A DNA stretch of 64,000 nucleotides, taken from contig NZ_FTMB01000013.1 of NCBI RefSeq assembly GCF_900155885.1, forward strand, positions 23,568 to 87,567, read 5' to 3'. Shown piece after piece: positions 34,004 through 42,600 of this stretch. The notes under the pieces are model-generated. The model saw nothing but the letters and a program-made list of their open reading frames with translations, was not told where the DNA came from and made no database searches. This DNA comes from Rhizobium sp. RU20A (GTDB taxonomy: Bacteria > Pseudomonadota > Alphaproteobacteria > Rhizobiales > Rhizobiaceae). A program made the translations under genes and the position numbers. How positions within the stretch are numbered: position 1 is the stretch's first letter; each line of letters opens with the position of its first letter.

Positions 34004-35968
34004 TCAAACGGCGAATTTGCCGAGCGGGCGGGCACTTTGCGCGGCCAACGCCCCGGCAGCCTCCGCGGTCAATGGAAGAGAGAATACGTATCCCTGCACC
34101 TGTGAGCCGCCCAATGTCTTGAGAGCGGCGAGCTCTTCCTTCGTCTCGACACCTTCAATGACGCAATCCAATCCCATGTCCGCACTAAGCGCCAGAAGAG
34201 ATTTCACGATCTTGTAGCTTGAAGGCTTCTGGTGCAGATCGGTGACAAAGCTGCGATCAATCTTGAGTTTTGTCAGGGGCAGAGCGTGCAGCCGTGTCAG
34301 GCTGGAATAACCTGTGCCGAAATCGTCAAGGGAAATCCCGCAGCCCAGCCTGCGCAACGTCTCGACGGCATGGGTGATCTGCGCAAAATCGTGAGTCAAG
34401 GCTGTCTCGGTTATCTCAAGGTCAAGGCGCTGGGGATCGAAACCGCTGCCGTTGATGATGCCGACGATTGCCAGAACGGCGTCGTATGCATTCAGATCAT
34501 GGGCCGACAGGTTGAAAGCGAGGCGCAACGGTGAATCCCAGGTCCGGGCTGCGGCCAGCGCTTTCCTGAGAAGCGGCCTTGTCAGCGCGCAGACCATTCC
34601 GGCCCGTTCGGCAATCGGAATGAAGCGCGTTGGAGGCACCCTTCCAAGAGTCGGGCTGTCCCATCGGGCCAGAGCCTCAAAACCGATGAGCGAGCCGTCG
34701 GTGATGTCAATGATGGGTTGGAAGACCAGGGACAGCTCGGCGTCCAAATCCGCCTGCTTGAGAACGCTCTCGATGCGGGCGTCGACGTTGATCTTGTTTT
34801 CATGATCGGCGTTGAAGAGCACGGCGCCGCCGCGCTGTCGTTTCTTGGCGTGGTAGAGGGCATAATCGGCCCGGTCGAAGAGCTCTTCGCAGCTCAGGGC
34901 CAAGTCGGGGAATACCGCAATGCCCATCGACGCCGAGATGTGAACGATCCCTTCCGGCATCTGATAGGGTTCTCCCAATCGGGCCGCTATGGTGTTCGCA
35001 TTCGCCACAAGCTGATCGTTTTCCGGTGGGAAGGGCGCAATGATGGCGAATTCATCTCCACCCAGCCTGAAAGCTGTGCTTGCCTTCAGCGTCTCCGACA
35101 AGCGCTTTGCGACGTTGACGAGAAGGCGATCACCCACTGAGTGGCCATAGAGATCATTGACGGGTTTGAAGCCATCGAGGTCGATGACACCCAGAGCGAG
35201 CCGTCTTCCGCCGACGCGGGCCTTTTCGAGTTCAGCTTCCAGTTTCGCAAAGAATGCGCGACGGTTTCCGAGCGCGGTCAGGCTGTCCAGGTTGGCGAGC
35301 CGGAAATTCTCATCACTGAGCGCATCACTCCTTTGCTTGGAGACGACCATCGTCTCGAAATTTCGATAGTTCGTCAAAAGGATCGACATCATGCCTGCGC
35401 AGACCAGCGCTATATTGATCGCCATCGCCACAAAGGTCGGTTGAGCCGTCGAGACAAAGAAGGCGATAAAGGCACCATTGACGACGAGCGTCACGATAAA
35501 GGCCGCCGAACGCACATACATCAGGCAGAAGATGCAGGAGATGACGGTGATCGCCATGTAAAAGGCGACGTGTGATCGCGTATAGGCGTCTCCATACGGC
35601 ACGAGCGCGAACGACCAGAGCGTGAATGCGACCGCGATGCCGCCCGCAAGGCGGTTGGTGCGCTGGAGAGCGGCATGAGCAAGCGCAGGCGACGGATCGA
35701 CGTTTCGGGTGCGAAACCAGAAGGTCACCCTCAGCAGGCAACCAAGGCTCAGCACCGATGGCACGCCGAGCGTCAGCCAGTGCGGGGCCAGCCCCATATG
35801 GGTCAGTGCCAGCGCCCAGGTGCTTGAAAGCAAGATGAAATACATCATCGGCATTTGACGGGTGAAGGCGCGATACTGAGCTTTTACGAGCTCGGCATTG
35901 TCGCCTTGCACGGTCATCAAACGCCGGATCCTGCGCTGTACATCCTTAATCGTCATAGCCTCGTCCAT
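34004..35968 (-). CDS. Membrane GGDEF-EAL cyclic-di-GMP enzyme
   Basis: 654 residues. Five or six hydrophobic helices (about 38-220) form an N-terminal membrane sensor. A GGDEF domain follows (about 235-395, with intact RLGGDEFAII), then an EAL domain (about 405-645, with FEALARW, DDFGTGYSSL and KIDRSFV). Both catalytic sites look intact. It converges with the alcohol dehydrogenase gene. The next gene on the same strand is a giant autotransporter adhesin, so control of surface attachment is plausible but unproven. Confidence 0.9.
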   Translation of the reverse strand: MDEAMTIKDVQRRIRRLMTVQGDNAELVKAQYRAFTRQMPMMYFILLSSTWALALTHMGLAPHWLTLGVPSVLSLGCLLRVTFWFRTRNVDPSPALAHAALQRTNRLAGGIAVAFTLWSFALVPYGDAYTRSHVAFYMAITVISCIFCLMYVRSAAFIVTLVVNGAFIAFFVSTAQPTFVAMAINIALVCAGMMSILLTNYRNFETMVVSKQRSDALSDENFRLANLDSLTALGNRRAFFAKLEAELEKARVGGRRLALGVIDLDGFKPVNDLYGHSVGDRLLVNVAKRLSETLKASTAFRLGGDEFAIIAPFPPENDQLVANANTIAARLGEPYQMPEGIVHISASMGIAVFPDLALSCEELFDRADYALYHAKKRQRGGAVLFNADHENKINVDARIESVLKQADLDAELSLVFQPIIDITDGSLIGFEALARWDSPTLGRVPPTRFIPIAERAGMVCALTRPLLRKALAAARTWDSPLRLAFNLSAHDLNAYDAVLAIVGIINGSGFDPQRLDLEITETALTHDFAQITHAVETLRRLGCGISLDDFGTGYSSLTRLHALPLTKLKIDRSFVTDLHQKPSSYKIVKSLLALSADMGLDCVIEGVETKEELAALKTLGGSQVQGYVFSLPLTAEAAGALAAQSARPLGKFAV

Positions 35969-36123
35969 CTATTGACGAAGCATGTCTAGCATGCGTCAAC
36001 CTTCAAGAACGGTAAGCAGAACGGTTAAGAAATACTCAGCCTGGCCCCTCACGCCGTCAGCCGTGCGGTGCTGCCGCTGCGTCTTGTGGCGTGAAGGCCG
36101 AGGCCCCATTCCCGAGAACCAGT

Positions 36124-36149
36124 CCCGTGATCGCTTATCACTTCACGGG
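36124..36149 (-). terminator. Hairpin at the end of a coding-like remnant
   Basis: Perfect seven-base arms CCCGTGA and TCACGGG around 12 bases. It overlaps the stop codon of the minus-strand coding-like fragment at 36143, as a transcript terminator would. No T-run. Confidence 0.4.
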
Positions 36150-36245
36150 CTCCACGCCGCCGCGCTGCAATCAACCACTGTGCCGGCATCGTTGTCGAGG
36201 ACAAGGAGCGTTTCCAGGTAGGCAACCGTCGGCGCGATACCGGGG
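36143..36245 (-). pseudogene. Coding-like C-terminal remnant, unrecognised
   Basis: The 724-base gap 35969-36692 holds no convincing gene. On the minus strand a short frame reads FPGIAPTVAYLETLL then VLDNDAGTVV to a stop, with codon use like real genes of the window, while the sequence just upstream in that frame does not. I interpret it as the tail of a lost gene. The rest of the gap (36250-36690) shows nothing I can support. Confidence 0.3.
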
Positions 36246-36692
36246 AACGCTGTCTTTGAATATGGTCCTCGTCGTCTCCAAATCGCCGACCGGAAACCTG
36301 CTTATGACGGTTATCGTGCTTCTATCTTCTTGAGTGCATAGTCCGGAACGGTCACCCGTTCCCGGTGGGTTGGCGGTAGTGTCACGGTGCGGTGGGGTGG
36401 ATTTCCATGTTCCGTTCGGCGGACGCAAGGTATTGCGCTATGGGCCGCGCGAACAGGGCTCCTAGGCCGCCGAGTTCTTCACGCCGTGAAGACGGCCTAT
36501 CAGCTGGCCTGAATGCGGAAAGTGGCACGCTAACACATCGCGCCACCTCACGCCCCTCGATTGCAGCCTGAGTCACCCGTTGAAGTTCTCTCGCACGGGT
36601 GATGCGACCACCGGACGTCCTCGTGGCAATACGACGGCGTTTCGCTGTCCTACGGCGGGGCAGCTCAGGCTTCTCCGTCAGCGGCAACCATT

Positions 36693-39600
36693 TCAGAACT
36701 TCATGCCGATCTTGATGCTGCCGGCATGGGAGCGTGTATCCTCGCCGAACGTGCCTTCGTAGCGCAGCTTCACCTCCAGCCCTTCGTCCTGGAACACGGT
36801 CAGGCCAGCGGCGAGCGTCGCCTTGACGTCCTCGCGCTCGGAGGTCACGCTGTGCTTCAGGCCAGCCAGCGAGCCGCTGGCGAAGGATTGCGTCATCGTC
36901 TGATCGGTGAGCGCGAACAGCGTGCCCGTCTCGACATGGGGGCGCAGCAGCCATCCACCGTCCAGCGCGACCTCAGTCCCGAACTGGATTTGCGGATGCA
37001 GGTCCGCGAGGAAGGCGGTGTTGGCATCGACCGCGAGGTCGAGACTGCCGGCACCCGTTTCCCGGTAACCGAAATCGTGGATCATCGACATGTCGAGATC
37101 CATCGTCGGAATGGCGAAGACCGAGCCGAAATCGAACTGACGGGCAAGTCGAAGACGGGCGGAAAGGCCGAGCGTCTCCTGCTCGGAGCGCGCCGTCAGG
37201 CCGCCGAAGGGAATGCGCCGCTCGCCATCGCCCCAGGTGTAGGAGCCGGACAAGGCGGCGCTCGCCAGCCAGCCGTCGCTGGAATATTTCAGCACCGCAC
37301 CGGCATGGATGCCTTCCCTGTCGGCGCTCAGGGTTTCGCCCGAAAGGCTGGTCACGTCGTAGCCGAAGCCGAGGCCGAAGCGCCAGTCGTCGGACAGGGC
37401 GATCTGCCGGCCGAGGGAAACCCCGCGCGTGCGCGTGACGGTGCCGCTTGCCAGATCCTCGCTGTAGCTCTGCGTGCCCTTCAGCCAGGTGCATTCGCTT
37501 TCGCTGATGGCGGCGTAGAGGCCGTATTCGGTTCCGCAGCTGTGGATGTTGCCGATATGGGAGATTGACGCGGCATGGTGACCGGTGCTCGCATTGAAAT
37601 GGCCGGAGGCATCGGTGTTGTCGGAGATCACCTTTTCCAGCCCGGCCGTCGTCGTCTGGTTGGCGGCAGTGAGCAGGAGATCGTGGAGGGCCTTGTCATC
37701 GGCGCTGACCGCTTCGTTCGCCATCCAGCGATCCACCAGCGGATCGGCGAGCGTGGCGAACGTCCGGGCATTGGCGGAGAGGTCCCGGACGCCGGCGAAA
37801 TCGGCACTGACCCTGTCGAGCATCATCTGGTTCCCGGCCCGGCGCAGCGTGAAATCGAGCACGGGCGCGTCATCGATGACGGCGCCCTCATCGTTCAGCG
37901 CGCGGCTGGCCGACAGGAGCTCGACCGGCCGGGCGAGCGTGCCGAATTCGCCGAGATAGGGACGGATCTGCGATCCCTGTCGGAGCGTGATCTCGCCGGC
38001 CCGGATTGCGGCGGCGGCGCCCTGCTGTGGGCGGACTTCGAGATAGTGCGAGGCGGCCACGGAACCCAGCAGCGTGTAGGCGGCGGCGCCCTCGACCGAA
38101 CCGTCGATCACGCCGGCATTGGTGACGGTGGTTGCGCCGGTGAAGCGCAGACTGCCTTCGACGCCGCCGCCCGCCGCGATGTTCACGTTCCCCCGGCCCG
38201 CGGCCCAGACGGCATTGTCGCGGCTGTTGAAGGTCTGCACCTTCTCGCCATTTGCGCCGACGGCCGCCACGCGGCCGAAGATGAAGAGCTGGTAGGAGCC
38301 GAGACCGTTGACGATATGGATAGCGTCGGTCGCCGTCGCCGGGTCCCGGGCCAGAACCCGGCCGGTTTCCCGCACGACGATGCGGTTGGTCACGGTCGTG
38401 CTGCTGTCGCTGAGGTCGGTCAGGCCCGTCTCTTCCATCGCATTGGTGTTCTGCGTGCGGATGCCCGCGCCATTTTCGCCAGATGCCTGAACGGTGCCGG
38501 CGATGCTGACATCGACAGCGACATCGTCCCGCCATTTGGAGACCAGGTAGATACCGGAGGCGTCGGCGCCACTGACGGAGATATTGCCCGTCGATGCCTG
38601 CCCGGCGCCGACATAGTTTGCGTGGCCATCCCGCAGGTGGCCCAGAATGGAGAGCTTTTCGTTTGCCTGCACGATGACGCTCGGGCCGAGCGAGGAGGTG
38701 GCGAAAATGCCATGCGCGCCGGCGCCGGACGTTTCGATGGTGCCGTCAGCCTCGACCGTCACGCGTCCCGCAATGGCATGTTGCGAGGGGTCGTAGGCAT
38801 TGGTCGTAAAGCCGTTCGTGCCGTTCAGCAGGGCGAGGCCGCCGCCCGTCGTCGACTGGGCGAAGATGCCGTGTGCGCCGATGCCGCTTGTCGAAATGAG
38901 GCTCTCGGCATCCATGCTGACGGCAACCGGGCCGCTTCCGTAGCCTGATGTGCCCCTGTTGAGGCTGATCTGCGGTGTGAGGGTTTTTCCGCCATTGACG
39001 GAGAGGATGCCGCCGCCGCTGCCGACCGACTGCGCCAGGACGCCAAAGGCGAGATCGCCTGTCGTGCGGATCGCGCCGCCCGAAAGCGTCACGTTGGCCG
39101 AGCCATAGCCGTCGCCATAGGGGAAATCCGTCTTGCCGAAGGACGCGGAGATCTGTCCGCCGGCCACGCGATCGAGATCGCCGATGGACATCAGGCCGCC
39201 GCCGGCCGCCACCGATTGGGCGAGAATGCCGTGCGAGAGGTCGCCGCTGGTGGCAACCAGCCCCGTATGCGTGACGGATGCGTCGCCGGCGCGCACATCG
39301 ATGGCGTGCCCCAGGCCAAGGCCGAGATTGAGCTGAATGGCCTGCCCGCGCGCGACATCGTAGAAGACCTCGCCGCCGCCCCCGCCGATCGTCTGCGCCA
39401 TCATGCCGATGGCCTGGTCGCCTGCTGTGGTTATCTGGCCGGTGTTGACCATCGTCACGCTGTTGCCCCAGCCATATTGGGCGAAGCGGTCGCGATAGCC
39501 ATTTTCGCTGCCGAGGAGGATATCGAGCGTCTGGCGGCCGATGGTGATGCCATCGTCGTGGACGACGCCGGCAATGCCGCCGCCGGAACCGATCGACTGC

Positions 39601-42600
39601 CCGACCATGCCATGGGCAAAATCGCCTGATGTCTGGATGCGGGAGCCGGCGCCCGTCATGCGCCCGTCCACCTGACCGCCATCGGCGCGCATGCCCGCAT
39701 TCGTAAAGCCGGCGAGGGTCAGCGTGGTGCTGGCCGAGGGAATGGAGGATGCCATGGCCGCGCTGGCGTGATTGGCGCTCAGCAGGCCGCCCCCACCGCC
39801 GATCGACTGCGCCACGATCCCGCGCGCGCCATCACCGCGTGTCGTGATGCCTACGGTGTCGGCAAGCTCGACCTTCACGATGCCGGTGCCCAGGAGCGAT
39901 GAGACGGCTCGCGACCCGAGAATGGCCGAGAGCGTGTGCGTCGTGGTGCCGTGGGCGGTCGGAAGGCCGGGGACCGTCGAAGACAGATCGTCAGCGCTGA
40001 CGGCCGCGACGTCGCCGCCGCCATGGCTGATCGCCTGTGCGACAATGCCGGAGGACAGGGCGCCGACCGTCGCGATCCGGGCGGCGTCCCTGAGACTGAC
40101 GGCGACGTCGCGCGCCCCGCCCGCCGCGCCGTCCAGCGAGCCGAGCTGGTAGGTGCCGGAGGCCTGAAGGCCGCTCTGTCCCGGCCCGGCCGGAAGGGCG
40201 TCGCGCGCCGCATCGACCGCCGTCTGCGCGCCATAGGTTTTCACGTCGGAGAAGGTGCCGCCGCCACCGCCGATCGACTGGGCGAGAATGGCATGGGCGT
40301 TTTCACCGCGCGTCTCCACCGTGCCGTATTCGGTCACCGTGACAGTGCCGCCCGTGCCGCCCGTGCCGGCGCCGGTCGCGCCCAAGAGCCGCGTGACGGC
40401 CTCGGCCTCGACATCCGCTTCCGAGGGCGCGTTGTCGGGATCCTTCTTGTCGATCAGCTGGACGACCTGAACCACGCCCGAATTGCCGCCCCCGCCGCCC
40501 ACCGATTGCGCGAGGATGCCGGTGGAGCGGGGGCCCTTCGTGAGGATGACGGTCTTCATGTCCTTCACGTCGGTGAAGGTGACCGCGCCGCCATCGCCCG
40601 CCGCCGCGCCACTGCCGCCCATCACGGCCTTGCGGTCCTCGGAATCGTCCTTCGAGACACGGTCATATTCGAAGACGGTGCCGCCATTGCCACCGCCGCC
40701 GCCGATGGATTGGAGCAGGACGCCGGCCGAAACGGCGCCTTCCGTCAGGATCGAGCCGGCATTGGTGGCGGTGACAGTGCCGCCATGCATGCCGGTGCCG
40801 CCAGTGCCGCCGACGGCAAGTTCCGTGCTCTTGATGGTGACCGCCGGACCATCGCCGATCTTCGGCTTGCTGCCCTTGGTGTAGGACAGAAGCAGGCTCG
40901 TCCCGCCATTGCCGCCGCCCCCGCCGATCGACTGGGCGAGCATGCCGGCCGACTGGTGGCCGAAGGTCGTGATGAGGCCGGTATTGTCGAGCGTCACCGT
41001 GCCGCCCGTCCCGCCGCTGCCACCGCTGCCGCCGAGGGAGACATCGGCCGAGGAGGTGAACGCCGAGGTCTCCTTCACGCCGTTCGAGGCTGCGGTGCTC
41101 GATGTGATGCTAATGACACGCGATGCGCCGCCATTGCCGCCGCCGCCGCCCACGGATTGCGCGACGATGGCGGCGGCGTGGTCGCCGAGCGTCGTGATCT
41201 GGCGGGTGTTGGTGACGGTAACGGTGCCGCCCGCGCCGCCCACGCTGCCATGGCCGCCGAGCGCCACATTGCCGGACACGGTCTGGCTGCTCTGCCCCTT
41301 CGACAGCATGTCGCGGGACAGGCTGAGGGCGGCAATGGTCGATGAGCCGCCATTGCCGCCACCGCCGCCGATCGACTGGGCGAGAATGCCGATGGCGTGG
41401 TCGCCCCTCGTCAGGATATCCGCGCGGCTGGTGACGCTGACGGTGCCGCCGGTGGCCCCTGCACCACCTTCGCCGCCGAGCGCGACATTGGCGCTGTAGG
41501 TCTTCTGCGCGTTCTGCGTGACCATGGCCGAAGCCGCGATGGCCGCGCCGCCATTGCCGCCGCCCCCGCCGATCGACTGGGCGAGAATGCCGAGCGAGCC
41601 GCTGCCGGTCGTGATGATGCTGGCGCCGCTGTCGATGGTGACGGTTCCTCCCGTGCCGCCGGCCAGACCGCCGCCGCCAAACGCGATGCCGCCGCCGAGC
41701 GAGATGTTGGAGGTGCTGCCGGGCTTGGGCGCTGCCTTTGTGAGATCGGCCGTCACGGTGACCGCCGCCCCGCCATTGCCGCCGCCGCCGCCGATCGACT
41801 GGGCGATGATGCCGGTGGAGAGATTGCCGGTGGTGGTGATCGACCCGGCTCCCGGCTTGATCGTCACCGCCTGCCCGGCGCCGCCTGCGCCGCCGCCGCC
41901 GCCGATGGCGACATTGGCATTGAAGGCCGATCCGCCCGTTGCGGACATGCCGACATCGATGGCGGTGCCACCATTGCCGCCGCCGCCGCCGATCGACTGT
42001 GCCACGAGACCGCTGGAATTGTCGCCGGCGGTGACGATCCTGCCAAAGGCGCCTCCAACCTCGTGAACGTGGATCGTGCCACCCGAGCCGCCCGCGCCGG
42101 CACCCCCGCCAATCGCCGCGCTGGCCGCCAGGGTCGTTTCACCGCCAAGCGATGCCGTGACATTGATGGCGGACCCGCCATTGCCGCCGCCGCCGCCGAT
42201 CGACTGCAGCAGAAGACCGGTGGCATTGGCGCCGCGCGTTTCGACGTCGCCGCTGAACGTCGTCGTCAGCGTTCCGGCCTGCCCTCCCACCCCGCCGCTG
42301 CCGCCGATCGCGGCCGAGGCATTGGCCGAGACGGCGCCGCTCGCGGAAACGCCGATATGGGTGGAGCGCCCGCCATCGCCGCCGCCGCCTGCGATGGATT
42401 GCAGGATGACGGCGTTCGAATTGTCGCCCTCAGTCAGGATGCTGCCGCTGCCGGCAAGGCTGACGGCGCCGGCTGCGCCGCCATCCCCGCCACTGCCGCC
42501 CATGACCAGCCCGAGATCGGCCGAAAATTCGCCGCCGACGGATCCGCTGAGGGAGGTGGCCGCGCCACCGCTGCCGCCCCCGCCGCCGACCGACTGGAGG

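Noticed and set aside
36250..36692. Possible recombinase or transposase remnant in the gap before the autotransporter
   Set aside because: The Arg-rich minus-strand reading has no recognisable catalytic motif and looks like non-coding sequence.
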